Shown: piece by piece, positions 22,431-34,019 of the stretch | Position numbering within the stretch: the stretch's first letter is position 1 | Layout: every line of letters begins with the position of its first letter | Translations under genes and position numbers: made by a program | Notes under the pieces: model-generated | Database searches by the model: none | Seen by the model: the letters and a program-made list of their open reading frames with translations, nothing else | What the model was told of the DNA's origin: nothing | DNA from: Porites lobata | Lineage: Eukaryota; Cnidaria; Anthozoa; Scleractinia; Poritidae | NCBI GenBank assembly: GCA_942486035.1 | Contig: CALNXK010000042.1 | Coordinates: 1,596,501 to 1,660,500, forward strand | Length of the DNA stretch: 64,000 bases | Reading direction: 5' to 3'

Positions 22431-23755
22431 ACAATAAAAATAAGGGCAAGGAGGGAAAACAATAGAAATGTGGTGGTGGTATAAAATTTTCACTTTTTAC
22501 GATTTATATCACTATAAATAATTATAGATGTGGTGGAGGGAAAATAAAAATAAAAAGGAAAATTAGAAAAGGAAAAATAAATTAATTGTGGAGGAGTAGG
22601 AGGGGTGTAGGGTGAGTAAAACATTATCCTCCGTGCTAAAAAGAGCTAGTTTGCCTTTGCCCTCATTAATATGCAAGATTTGCCCGCCAAGAATCAGTAA
22701 ACCGCAACTAGGACAATGACAGAGGAAAAAATATAACTAATTACGTTACGGCTCAGTAATTTAAGGCACATGCGATTTTGACTTTATTCCTCAGACACCA
22801 TGAATTAACCAATAAAAAAGTTTCATATTTTCTAATCAACCAACAGAAAACCAAGACATTTAGCGACCTAAGAATAACTAAAAACCTTTGAAACCGGTTA
22901 AACCAACTAGAACTAGCACATGACCCTATCTTAATGACATTCCTACGCATTTTACTTTATGAGATAAAGACTAAAGACAACGACGTCACCGGCGTTAATG
23001 TATTCTACCGCAAGTTAATGAGATTCCACCCAAAAAACCGGAGTAAAACATCACAACTATGCTACTTATATGTTACTTTTCTGATTCTGTTGAGATCACT
23101 TCGTGCGTAAAAATATTACTCACGTCAGGCTCAGTTCATGAACTTCGCCTTCGGTAAATAATTGTAAAATATATATGTATGCAGTCGAACAATCAAAAGA
23201 CGACACCTCCCCGAAATAGAGTTAGTCCTTACGATTTTTCGGTCATTTTCTAAACCATTATATAATTTAAGCCACCGAAACAAAATAAAGGATCACTGTG
23301 CAAGAACTAACTTGGAACTATTTTACTGATAGAACTATGTTTACGAAAAAAGTTAAAAGTTGAAATCTATCAGGCTTGGAAATTCACACTGTTTAAATTT
23401 TAAACTATACATTACGTTATTACAAGAGAGAGTATTATAATTATTCTTTCTTGGTTATTATAAAGACTAGCTTCTCCAGGGGAGGATCTCCTCTCAGTTT
23501 CAGTTATCTCCGTGGTACAGGCTGGATGATGCAATCTATTTGGAGAAAGACAAGATAAATGTTTTTAACGGGACAACTTCAAACACTGTCTTAAATCTTA
23601 AGAAAAGGTGAGTATAGAGTTCGATAAGTGAATGTTTCTGAAATTTGCCTTAGTAAATAAATCTCTCTTATTTTTATGCACATTAGACATCATTAGATAT
23701 CATCATCATTATCAGTTTTGTGAAGCTGTGAAACGTTTGAATCCGGGAGTCATTT
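22431..23755. other. Unique spacer inside the inverted repeat, no gene seen
   Basis: AT-rich DNA. A diverged fragment of the R1 repeat end lies at 23085-23170 (GTTGAGATCACTTCGTGCG). No supported exon. Confidence 0.45.
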
Positions 23756-24260
23756 CGTAAGTAAGTTGAGTATGATCGTGTAGGTGAACGTAGACCTGAA
23801 TAGGACTTTTGTTGTTGACAGTGACTGACGTTTCGACAACTTGTGAGGTAGTCATCAGAGTCAAAGTGAATTGTATCACGTCAGTTAATGGTATTAAACC
23901 CTGGACATTGACCTGATTGGTCAATTAAGTCGCGATGTTATAGGCTATGTAGATTCGTAATGTCACTGCCACGTTTCGATCCGTCTATTGTCGCAGTTAA
24001 ACAGTCGTTTAATTTTAGACAAATTGTCAGTTGTCCAGTCCTTCTCTGGTAGTTAGTTTTGCTTGATTCCGTCAATAAGTCGTTTTGTTCGGTGCCGGTA
24101 ATTTGACTACGATCCACTGGCGTTTGTTCTAAGTTAGTAAACCAACTTTCAAAAGTGAGTCGTTGATAGTAGTCTGTAGAATACGTAATACATATCCCCG
24201 TCTCGGTCGATTTAATGTTTCGCCTGTAAATTGTGGACGGTCATACTCAACCTACTTACG
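23756..24260. mobile_element. Inverted-repeat element with a TGACGTTTCGACAAC core
   Basis: CGTAAGTAAGTTGAGTATGA at the left pairs with TCATACTCAACCTACTTACG at the right. Inside, GTGACTGACGTTTCGACAAC and GTAGTCATCAGAGTCAAAG resemble the words common at Penelope-like element ends in invertebrates, so this may be a solo terminal structure of such an element. That assignment is tentative; the inverted repeat itself is seen directly. Confidence 0.5.
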
Positions 24261-24337
24261 ATTATCATTTTTGTCACTTGTAGTGGTATGTAGTATTACT
24301 ATTATCATTTATTATCATGGATTCCCTGTTAATAAAC

Positions 24338-24422
24338 TCATTTATTATTATTATTAATATTATTATTAATTGTAGTAGTATTACTTAATTATTAGTATTA
24401 TTATCATTATTATTATTATCAT
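24338..24422. repeat. ATT-rich microsatellite
   Basis: Imperfect (ATT)n run interrupted by GTAGTAG and AATATT. Confidence 0.8.
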
Positions 24423-24752
24423 ACATTCCAATTACTTATCACGGACCGCGCCACTCCACGTATCACTCTCTGACGTCAGCTATTTTTGATATCAGTAATA
24501 TATAAGAGTGCAAAGTTCTGTCTTCCATCAAATGTCACAAAAACAAAACACAACCCTGACGTGGAAAATAGACGCTTCACGACCGTTACTCCGCTACCTG
24601 TTTTCAGTCAGTTTTTTCAGTTAAGGGAGAGATAAATCCGTCCCAGCTTCCTTGCTTTAGTGGAATATCATAGGGTCCCTAAACTCTTTTATGCCAACAG
24701 CTACAGATCAGACTAAACGAATGGGTATTTGTTCAATTGTTCTTTATCTCAC

Positions 24753-25340
24753 TCAACTAGTTATAACTACCTGTAAATGGTAAAGAAAATCTTCATCGAG
24801 ATGCAAATCGTTGAGACTACTGGAAAATAGGCCACAGAAATCATGCGTTGAGTTTTCATGACTTTCCACCATGGGGCTCGTCATCGATCTTGGAAAATGT
24901 GGTCTGTTGGAGCTTGATTTGTGAATTCCGAATTGACGTAGGCTGAGTTGGGACGTTGGAACAGGGGGAACTGGAAACAAAGGTGGATAGGGATACTCTG
25001 AATTCCGATGCCCCGGTTTAGAGGTTCCATTAGATTCCATTCCAAGGCTCGGCGGGTAGATCAGTTGATTTATCGAAGATCTAGAGTTGTAGCCGCTGTT
25101 AATGATGCTTTGAAGATGCTCTTTTAGAGTTTGGATGTAGTTTGTAGCTATTTGCAATAGCTCTAGTTTCGTTTTAACTCGGGTTTCTTCGTAGTTCGGA
25201 ATCGTGCTTCGTAATTCTTCGTAGGCGTCGTTCATTTTTCGCACCCGCTCTCTCTCATGGCGATTCGCAAGGAGGCGCTTTTCTTTTGACATCTGCCGTT
25301 TGCGCGGATTTTTTGCTTGGTCGTCTATAAAAGGTTCCAT
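24753..25340 (-). CDS. Group A-type bHLH transcription factor
   Basis: The single coding exon gives 195 residues from the ATG at 25340. The longer frame starting at 25358 would run back through a good 3' splice site (TTTCTTGTTTAG just before TAATGGAACC), so I take the later ATG as the start and propose a 5' UTR intron. Residues 20-33 are the basic region (KEKRLLANRHERERVR), with the E-box-contacting Glu and flanking Arg present. Helix 1 follows (MNDAYEELRSTIP, 36-48), a short loop (NYEETRVK), and helix 2 (TKLELLQIATNYIQTLKEHL, 57-76). The remainder is Ser/Pro-rich and carries no WRPW, Orange or PAS motif. It should bind DNA in the nucleus as a dimer, probably with an E protein, in cell-type specification. 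The exact family (atonal-like, ASC-like or cnidarian-specific) is not resolved by eye. The gene lies between inverted segmental repeats. Confidence 0.9.
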   Translation of the reverse strand: MEPFIDDQAKNPRKRQMSKEKRLLANRHERERVRKMNDAYEELRSTIPNYEETRVKTKLELLQIATNYIQTLKEHLQSIINSGYNSRSSINQLIYPPSLGMESNGTSKPGHRNSEYPYPPLFPVPPVPTSQLSLRQFGIHKSSSNRPHFPRSMTSPMVESHENSTHDFCGLFSSSLNDLHLDEDFLYHLQVVITS

Positions 25341-25344
25341 TACT

Positions 25345-25365
25345 AAACAAGAAAACAATGAAAAA
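25345..25365 (-). other. Candidate 3' splice site upstream of the bHLH start
   Basis: On the minus strand a pyrimidine-rich TTTTCTTGTTTAG immediately precedes TAATGG, the start codon context. It suggests a 5' UTR intron whose upstream exon lies at higher coordinates; I could not place that exon. Confidence 0.45.
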
Positions 25366-26175
25366 GTGGTTAATTTTGAGGTGTTTCAGTAATACCATTA
25401 CTGAATTGAAAGTAGGTCATAAGTTGAAGAAAATAGTTAAGGGTAATCATTGATAACGTATTCAATTTATGATTAAGAAATGCCCTCTGTCGATATTTCC
25501 AATACTGTCATAGACTGATCGGCCAGTTTCTTTGAGACTAGAAATTGGTCTATTTGAAAGTTATGAAGATACAGACAAATATTTCCATAGTTCTTTTTCA
25601 TCTTACCTTTTGAATGTGCTAGATATCGGTTAAAAGTTTATCGAGAATCAATTACTGGCACACGCTAGGAAACTGCTTGGTATCTTCAGTCCAGCCGAAG
25701 GGCTCGTTTGATCAACCTCACGTTTTCGCACAGTTTTAAAGCATAAATGTTAATGTAAACATTACAAAATCGCGTCATGCTCCAGCTGGTTTTTGCAATT
25801 GTTTTGAAATACCAACTGCAGTATAAACAGTGTATTCGAAAATACTTTTCTTGCCCGCTTACTATAGGGATACTATACTGTAAAGCCCGGCATTACCTCA
25901 TCAAATCTTTTTTTTTTACATAGAAGTGAGTGTGCTTTTGTGGCGCCAATTCATGAATTTCATTAATCGTGCAGTTGTTGAGGGTTTCCATACCCTTTTC
26001 GTTTTTGTTTGTGAACTGTTACAGTGGCCGGCACTTTTATGAACTAGAAAATATGTCTAAATAAGATATTGAGGGTTTCAAAACAAAAACAGTATGAATA
26101 TTTCAGTGAGATAACAGTAACATAACCAGTATAGACGTCAAAGGAACAATTAGAATGAAGTTTTATACGACTGTG

Positions 26176-26355
26176 CAGGGGCGGATCCTGGATTTTTTTT
26201 AGGAGGGGGTGCACTCGTGTCTTGCTCTACTTCAATACCAATAAACCACGTAGTTTTTTTTTTTTTGGAGAATACCAGTTATACTAGAAAACCGCAGGTC
26301 ATCTCAGGGGGAAGGGGTGCGCACCCCCTGCTCCCTCCCCCTAGATCCGCCCCTG
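26176..26355. mobile_element. MITE with CAGGGGCGGATC termini (hAT-like)
   Basis: It starts CAGGGGCGGATCC and ends with the near reverse complement AGATCCGCCCCTG. CTGTG lies immediately outside both ends. The 180-bp interior has an AGGGGGTGC/GCACCCCCT inverted pair. Such termini are typical of hAT-related MITEs, although a full 8-bp target duplication is not preserved. Confidence 0.75.
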
Positions 26356-26654
26356 CTGTGTGTTAAATGAAAATCTGTACGGTCAGACCATCAAAACCTG
26401 GAACCATACATTTTCATGGCTATTTCATTTTCATAGACTACAAGGAATACTTTGTCTTAATTTATTTCTACAGATCACTTAAGATTGGGTTATTTATGTC
26501 GAAGTTTTTTATTTTATTTTTTCGGTCAGTTGTAAACAAGTAGTTTCAACTTTACACCAGGCAAACAAAGGTACCACCCGAGGGTACCACTGTATAAGAT
26601 TTACCCTCCCTAAACTGATTTGCTGTCTCTTCTTTGGAAATATAACTTGTCTAC

Positions 26655-28420
26655 AAGTGTCACTAAGTCAAATTCTCTAACACTAAACATGATTTCGTAG
26701 CGCCTTTAATTACGATATCCATACTTGATTGTCTTCTTAATTAATTATCTAGTCTAGTGAAATGAGAAAGCGCCTATCATCAAGGCAAACTTTCTAAGCG
26801 ATGCTGTGTGTCTAAATGCATTTTATAATAATTGCTTTCAACCCGCCTCAAATTAGCCTTTGCTATCTGGTGATCCCAAGTGACGGCTTAAAATTTCTAG
26901 ATGACCGTTCCCAAGAATAATATATTCCCTACGATCTTCTAAAGTTTAATTTTTCACAGTTCACTCCCCTGGTTAGGCCATTTTTTTTTTTGTTGAAAAA
27001 GGAAACCTAAAACTTTCAGACTCAAAAATGTGATGGAGAGAGAAATCAGAAAAATTCTCACTTTTGTAATAAGTTGAATTGCGTCTAAAATTTTCGGGAA
27101 AATAAACCTGAAGCCCTTGTCATTTCGAGAAGACTCAAGTTCCCCCAGCATGACCGAACAGATACAAATTTTATAGCGCCGCTAAAATGTACTTCTAGAG
27201 ATCTAAAAGTACTATGGATAGCCTTAGAAGTGTTTTCAGTGTATTCAGGAGGAAGCGTCGTTGGGTGCCCTCTGGATATTTCTGATCTTTCCTCATTATT
27301 TATATTCTATTCTGATATTGTCGATGCTGACCTTTTTGTCAGCGTTCTCTGTAAAGCCGACCTTAATAAAATACGTTATAAATATGTACTTTAGTTCAGG
27401 AGAATACTCGGCGGGAACTATAAATCGAATTCGCTTATAAACGCTCTCGTGAAAATAAGGTTTCTCACTCACGTGTAAAAAGTGTTGTGTTAAATACAAA
27501 AACAAACATTTTGGAGAGATCCCTTTATCAATTCATCAATAAAGAAAAATACACAAACACAAACACAGCCCCCCTCCCAACCAATAATAATAAAAAAAAT
27601 AAAATAATGATAATAATAATCACGCCTTTGTATGATTGCGACAGAACCTAGCCACTGAGGAAAACGTGATTTTTTTATGTTTTTTTTTTGTTCAATTTCC
27701 ATCCCTCTATAAATAGGTGTGGACTGTGATTTCGTGGGACACATAGAACTCATTCATCCGTGTGTAAATCAGTGTACATCATGTCAAACTGTGCAACCTT
27801 GAGATGCAGGTTCACAATATTTCACAAATTAGGAATAAAAACTGCGCAAAAAAAGTTATTTGTGTGGTTCATGAACAGTAAACGACAAACAAAGGTAAAA
27901 CGTAGTCACATTATACAAATTAGCGTTTGTCGTTGCAGTAAACAAGATTCTAAAAATCTCTAGAGACCAGACTAAAACACGTGACTTGCGAGGCGCTATC
28001 GAGAGCTTCAATTGCCTCACGTACGTCGTGCGTCGTGTCCGTTATACGGGTGACTTCCCACGTGCTGTTAAAGTACTAGTGTTTCTCTTCAGACTTACTT
28101 ACTCATGATCTAACAGTTTTTTGCGCCGTAAATCAAAGTGTTGACCTTGTTAAGCACCACATTTCGAGGTTGTAAAGGACAAAAATATTTTACCAAAGAC
28201 ACCTTAGAATCATCAAAACATTGAGAACCAAACCAAGCTCGTGCGACCGGCGATTCTATACCCACCTATCCGCGTGATAAACCAGCTGGTGTTACATGTA
28301 AGCCCAAGCAAGTACGAATTTAATTGTAAACAATGCCATACCTGTTTTTAAGACAATTGACTGGAAATCGGGTGTTATTAACATAATGAATTTAGGAGGT
28401 TGGAAAAAAGAAACTTAAGT
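26655..28420 (-). repeat. Inverted segmental repeat, right copy (uninterrupted)
   Basis: This is the reverse complement of 18905-19697 plus 21653-22430, with the two halves joined at about 27710. It preserves the pre-insertion state of the foldback element site. Substitutions and small indels are frequent, so the duplication is older than the foldback insertion. No gene is recognised in it. Confidence 0.8.
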
Positions 28421-29334
28421 CGGTCAGGGAATAGTCAGTGAATTATAAAACCTCCATCTGAGAAAATGTGAGTCATCCCCAGTGCTCGTTCGCGTAATAC
28501 TGGTCTTAATTTTGACTAAGCGAGAGCTCTATTTCAGGCGTGTGTGTGTATATAAGTAAAACACACGTGTCCAACGAAATTTGTCTAGTTTGGCTGCAAG
28601 GGCGGAAGGATTGTTTTCCCTGCTATTCCTAATCGTTGCCGATGAACAACCTCTTCTGCCGGTCGTGGTTTTGCCTGCGTACATTTTCAACGCGCCACCT
28701 GCTGCTGTTCCTGCTCCGGCTGTGTTACTGCCCCTTACGATGTAAATTTATTTCTTGTCCCTTCAGTTTGCTTCCACCACGTTTACTCGTCTGTTCTGTT
28801 TGCCTTCGTTTTTAACTCGGAAGCCGGTTTTGTCGAGTTATCGTTATATATAAGGAAACCATTTTCCATATATGGAGGAGAAGAAACAATGCATTTTGTT
28901 AACGACGACATACCGTCAAGATCGAATCCACCGTGGTTACCCATTTTTCAGGGCAGTTTGTTTTCCAAAATATACACAAGCGTTTAAAGTTTTCATGCTA
29001 AGATCAGTTTCACTATAATATCGTTTAAAAGCAACATTAAATTCTCAGTCAAGAGCCATAGCTCTTGGCGATTTATCCTTTTGTTCGTCACCAGGCACAA
29101 ATTTAAAGACAGATGATAAAACTGCAAGTGTATTCTGAGTATTTTTTTCTGTCTTTTTGCGTTTTCTCCTTTTATTCAAAAAAATTATTTCGAAGAAAAC
29201 AACAAAACGACTAGTCACTAGTGTCATGATCTCAAAAGATCGTGTGCGGAGTTATCAAGAATGACAGTAAGGTACATCTGTGATTTTTCACAATAAAATT
29301 ATCTTGTCAAAGGTATAAGCCAAAAAAATGGTCA
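28421..29334. other. Intergenic, no supported gene
   Basis: A Pro/Ala/Val-rich open stretch at about 28591-28743 lacks an ATG and is not supported. A perfect CArG box lies at 28866-28875. The 60-residue frame near 29045 is not convincing. Confidence 0.45.
28866..28875. promoter_or_regulatory. CArG box (SRF-type site)
   Basis: CCATATATGG is an exact CC(A/T)6GG serum response element consensus. With no gene start nearby, function is uncertain and chance occurrence is likely. Confidence 0.3.
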
Positions 29335-31490
29335 AGAAAAAAAATGCATGATAGCGGAGCTCCACCCGCGCGCGAAGCGCGCGCGTGTGGACGAAGCTCC
29401 ATAGCTAAGGAAATGTGGTAATCTACCCATCCGAGAAAATTTGGTCATCACGTGACCGTACGCCCGACCGTCCGTCCGCACCACAGGGAAACCAATGTTT
29501 TCTCTCACACTTTCTAGCTAGTTTGGGAGCCCAAGAGAAAACTAATTGCACATCAATGTTGTGATCAATTGACAGCTGTCAAAACAGGATATCCGCTGAC
29601 CAGTGTCACCTGACCGTACCGCGGGCTCAAGTGTCGACCCATCGAGGTCGAGTACTTTTTTGAAGTTATCCGCTTACAAATTACCAGTTTCAAATGATCG
29701 CAGGCTCAAGTCTATTTTTTCCAATGATTCATATGAAATACGTTGTGTTTATGTCACTATGGCCCCGCACTGTCAAGATTTTGATTTCAAACTGACCTCG
29801 GACGCGAAAATTCAGCCACTTTTTTAAAAAATAAAGGCGGGGAAGACCTTTTCTTACCATGGTCACGCGTTGGTCACGCTCTACGTCCAATTTTTGTACT
29901 CTGATTGGTCAAAATTTGACAGGTGAGTTCATGCGGAAAATTTATGCAGCATCTTGAAAGTTGTTTACTTTGACAGAGTTTTGTGTCAACTTGTGATGTT
30001 TTTAACTGTCTTTTTCCACTGGATGTACAAAATGAAATACAGCTGCTATCAAGAGTCTTCTGTTATCCATGGCTGGTTTGTTTATTGGGTTTTTGGTTGA
30101 GAAATGCGTCGCTTGTTAAAATTGGGTAATCCGATTTCGGATGGCATCGTTTTCGTCTTTCACCTTGCTCAATGCGTAAGAGAGTTTAAAAGTCTCAAGC
30201 AACTATGGCCTTCCTTGATATCTTTCAGGAACTGAATCTCGAATGGTAAGCCTGAGTAATTATTGTATTTGATGTTTGTTTTTGTTATATCTAATTTCAT
30301 AAAGTCGAGCACAGTTTATGCGGCAAGTTTTTGCACGTTTGTTAAGATTTGAGTCAATGATCTGATCTAGTATCAGGTTTGATATAAGCTTACAGGACTT
30401 TAAAAGGCCTTCAGATTTTTTTTTTCACGGCAAATAGAAAACAAACGTTCCGAAGAATATTTAGTTATAAATTTGGCTGTAGAAAGAAAACTTTGAGTGA
30501 TTTTCTTGCTTCGAGGAGTTCATCTTTGAAAAAAAAAAACAAACACCGGGAGGCCGACTGAAAGTAAAACAAAATAAACTTAAGCTTTAGCTTTATTAAA
30601 GCTTAAAGACTCAGGATTTTTAGAGACACTTTAATACTTGTCTTCGTGAATGAAAATTGTTGTCTCTGTAAATGTTTTACCGAATTATATTTCTTTTATT
30701 GATTGTTAGTAGTCTCCCTTGCAATTTTAATCGCTTGTCCGTGGTGTTTGTTTTCATCGTTCATGAACATCGCTTGCAGGAGTACATAGAAATGTCCCAC
30801 GTATCAAACGCTTTATAAGATTACACATCGTTATAGCTGGAACCATTAAATAACAAAAAGTAATGATAATAAATTCGTTATTATGTTGAGACGTATCTCC
30901 ATTAAAGTTCATTCAAACACTCGACCACACTGACAGCTCGCACTAAAAATGAGAACCGGCTGGACGTATGGGTGATTTTGGCAATTTTTTGAACGGCTTC
31001 GCTAAAAGCCCACGATTGATCGTCCTGGACATTGAAAAATTGTGAAATGCCGTATTCTGTCCGAGGTCTGTATGATAAAAAGTACTGTTTCACCTCAGAT
31101 GTGATGTATAAAAAATATAAAAGGTTGGTTTACACACCCTCAGATTTGTTGGCAAGGATTTGTAAAGTAAACCTGTCGAACGCAAAAAAAATGCGGCCTG
31201 ATTTGTTTTCCAAGAATTTGTTTTCGAGGCCTAATCTACCGTGATCAAGAGCCATTATGGCTCTTGAATGTGATAGAAGATGTTTGTCATTTTTTGGGTG
31301 TACATATATTTAGGCTATCAACTCGATGTAAGATGTTTCACTCTAAAATAACTTATCCTTTCCCTCAAAAGTCACATGAATGAGCCCTTAAGTTAACTGA
31401 TTTGTGGATTACAAGTTCATTGTTTGATTTAAAATATAAATTTATTAATGGGAGCTTCGCTTTTAGCCCTGGCTAAATCTATATATTAGT
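29335..31490 (+). mobile_element. Probable 2-kb dispersed element
   Basis: It starts with a strongly self-complementary head (GCGGAGCTCC, then ACCCGCGCGCG/CGCGCGCGTGTGG and GAAGCTCC) followed by a GTCATCACGTGACCG block. It ends with GGGAGCTTCGC and CCCTGGCTAAATC, a terminus shared with the copy at 129-385. The GCGGAGCTCC and GCGAAGCTCC words at the two ends are inversely related. A 74-residue frame at 29603 has no domain. Boundaries are approximate and the class is unknown. Confidence 0.5.
31203..31490 (+). repeat. Dispersed repeat, copy 2 (partner 129-385)
   Basis: Direct-orientation match to 129-385, containing an extra CAAGAGCCATTATGGCTCTTG hairpin near 31226. It forms the 3' end of the proposed element 29335-31490. 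Confidence 0.7.
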
Positions 31491-32667
31491 ATTTCTTTAT
31501 GGGCTGGTCCACGTCGGCATGCCGCTCAGTTCTTTGAATGATATTTCCTTCCGTGATATTTACGGTAGTAGTATCGACGTCATCGTCGCCATAAGAAAGC
31601 CTTTGCATCTTCTGCCTCATCGTCAGGATTATAATTCCCGCTGAAATCAAGAAAGCCTTAATAATTGCCCTGGGGGTGTACTTTGGTTAATATTTGCTGG
31701 GTATGTGCCTCTGGCCTCTCAGAGCCCCTACACCATTATCGTCTATTCTGTGGCCAATTATAGACCCCAACTTGGTCACTTTTGGACAAATATGTAATTT
31801 TCGCGATCCCGACTTAGTCACTTTCTTTTTTCATGAATTGACCAATTTTTTTGTTGAATGAAGAACACTAGCTTTACTTTTCATCTGCAGTAAACAAACA
31901 TTCTGGTTCGTTTGCTAACCGTAAATATGAAGAATTGCCTTACCGCAAAAAATCCGAAAATGTGCAACCCTACTCTAGTAACTCTATTGAAAAAGCGACC
32001 CCATTATAGTCAATCCAGTCGCGAAAATGCGACCCCATCCAGCGGCACATCCCCATTAGCCTCTTATAAGGGAGTACTCCCCCTCCCCCGGGATAATTGC
32101 TTTTTTTTTTTTGAGTATTTAAATTAGTTACGTACTTACTTACTCAGCCTAGCGCCGCATGTAAAACACAGGCTGTTGCATTTATCCACCTATCTCAAGT
32201 CAGCTGGCCAACCGAAATTTCCATCGGCATTTCTTTGCATTTAACTGCAAATCGTCTATAATGGGGAATCCCAGAAGACTCGAATGCATGTGCAAGATGA
32301 AACTTACTAAAGATAAAGCGCAAGTCAAAACTTGAAAGTGCTTTGAATTAGCTGATAGTTTGAGAAAGAGTTTCCTTTGCCGTAGTAGCGCTTTACCTGA
32401 ATCGCTTATTATTTTAATGCAATTTGATTGATTAAGGTAAAAAAGCTGTCACCAATAGTGGATTATTTAAGGAGACTGTGAATAAATTTATACCGTTTCA
32501 GAGTGACCTGTCAGACTTTGATCATTTTCTACAGCGGCTGCATCTCGTTCTTGTCTTGAGAATCTTCATCTTCATCTGCAGCTTCTTCGAAGGCGACAGC
32601 GTCTATCAAATTTCTATCATCTTCAAAAGAATCCTTGGGTACTTCTTGCGGAAGAGAACTTCCACTG

Positions 32668-32679
32668 AAAAAAAAAAAA
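32668..32679 (-). other. Retained 3' splice site of pseudogene exon 2
   Basis: A run of T ending in CAG on the minus strand precedes exon 2, matching the position of the acceptor in the intact gene. It supports the exon homology. Confidence 0.5.
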
Positions 32680-33133
32680 AACAATGAGCTGCCAAGCTTA
32701 CCATTTCAGAATTGACCATCAATAAGCAAATCAAATGTCCAAAATTACAACCACGTTTATGTTACAGCGTCTTATTGAAGTGAAGTTTTGCCTTGCCATG
32801 AAGACTCGGCCTAGTTGCTCAGTTTACTTTATGATTTTCTTAGCTACTGAAAAGCGATTTACAATAAGGTTTGTTTTGTGAAGTACACCTTGAAGCTTTC
32901 TGAGTGCTGTCAACTTACTAGCCATTAGAGTAACACTCTGTTTTTCAGGTTTTTGTTTTTTTTTTTTTTGTCATCGGTTGAGGTTCTGGGTGCGAACAGT
33001 GAAATCCAACTGAAGTTAAAAAAAAGTGAACTTAAAACTGTAAATGGCAAAAGTTTAGGTTGAATTGAGATCTTATAGCCCCGGCATGTCAGCACAAAAA
33101 AATAGTTACCCTAAAGATCATCCACCTTGTGCG

Positions 33134-33713
33134 TAAGGTGGCTAAACACAGTTTTGCGGGTTGTCAGCACGGCGCGTGTTTTAAATTAGACAAACAAACT
33201 TGGCGGTGAAAAAGCAATTTTACACAGATGACGATTTCTCAGAATCTACTCATTAAAGTTTTCTGATATTTGGTAGAATTTTTACATTAATCGTATTTTA
33301 AATAATAAGAATTTTAAAATGGAAGTTGAACAGACGAATTTTGTGACCCATTTAGTACCCATTTAGTAGTTACAGTACAATTACATTATTGATTGTCTAA
33401 GAACCTGTCTGTCAAAAGTTGGTCGAATAAGTTGGTAATGATTAATTATAGTAAGCTGTGTGCAAGTTTATAGCAAAATCTGATGAGAGAATTTTATGTA
33501 AACTAAGCAAATGTGAAATTGTAAGGTTGTATTCAATCGTTTATGTTGCCATGGAAACAACGAAAATGTCAAATTTTACCTGTGAATCAAAACATTTCAT
33601 CAGTATATTTTTCACTTGCCAAGTTTCAGCTTGTGAGCTGCAACCTTTCTCTTGCTATGATTTGGCAAATGACATACACTTACAAACGGCCAAAACTGTG
33701 TTCAGCCACCTTA
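33134..33713. mobile_element. 580-bp TIR element inserted in pseudogene exon 1
   Basis: The left end TAAGGTGGCTAAACACAGTT is paired with the right end whose reverse complement is TAAGGTGGCTGAACACAGTT. It interrupts the homology to exon 1 of the intact gene between a block corresponding to VVE/VVK and the block corresponding to VDDP. No transposase is encoded and the target duplication is unclear. Confidence 0.75.
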
Positions 33714-34011
33714 ACAACTTGCACAGCTTTGTGGAAGTTTTTTTCACCTCTTTCGGCTTTATCTTCGCTGACTGTCTCGTCAGAAGCATCTGGTTTATCT
33801 TCACCATTGACAACGATTGTCTTGTCAAAGTTTTGAGGCGTTTTAAACAATTTCTCGGACACAATGGCCTGCAACAAAGCACCAAGAAAACAGTCAACTA
33901 AAGCAATCACAACAAGTCTTCAAATTACGCCTTGCTTCGGTGCTCGACTGAGCAGCACTAACTACCATGCCACTCTGAAGAATATGATTTCTTGCCTTCA
34001 CATGTATGGGA

Positions 34012-34019
34012 TTTTTAAA
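34012..34019 (-). promoter_or_regulatory. Conserved TATA-like box of the pseudogene
   Basis: TTTAAAAA on the minus strand lies about 90 bases upstream of the lost start codon, matching the TTTAAAA at 8851-8857 of the intact copy. Confidence 0.4.

Larger units (their letters stand above)
31526..33923 (-). pseudogene. Decayed paralogue of the cationic precursor gene
   Basis: All three exons of the gene at 5949-8767 have counterparts in the same order: exon 1 at 33923-33714 plus 33133-33110, exon 2 at 32664-32494 (171 bp, the same length) and exon 3 at 31640-31526. Lesions: the start codon position reads TTG, followed by a 2-base deletion; a 580-bp transposon splits exon 1; exon 2 needs a frameshift and shows an in-frame TAG; exon 3 has TGA at 31582-31580 directly after the shared AKAFLWRR block. 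After that stop the tail stays rich in Arg, Lys, Tyr and His but lacks the 14-Arg run. Signal-peptide core (VGCFLGAL-like) and acidic middle are still recognisable. It records an ancestral cationic tail before the Arg expansion. Confidence 0.8.

Noticed and set aside
24471..24510. TGACGTCAGC followed by ATATAAGAG, promoter-like on the plus strand
   Set aside because: A CRE plus TATA arrangement is tempting, but no plus-strand exon follows within the next kilobase and it sits downstream of the minus-strand bHLH gene.
28591..28743. Pro/Ala/Val-rich open stretch ending in PAVLLPLTM
   Set aside because: No ATG, preceded directly by a stop, and low complexity; no donor or acceptor supports an exon.
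29603..29827. 74-residue plus-strand open frame
   Set aside because: Within the 29335-31490 dispersed element and without domain or splice support.
33458..33901. 147-residue plus-strand open frame
   Set aside because: It is antisense to pseudogene exon 1 and runs through the inserted transposon.
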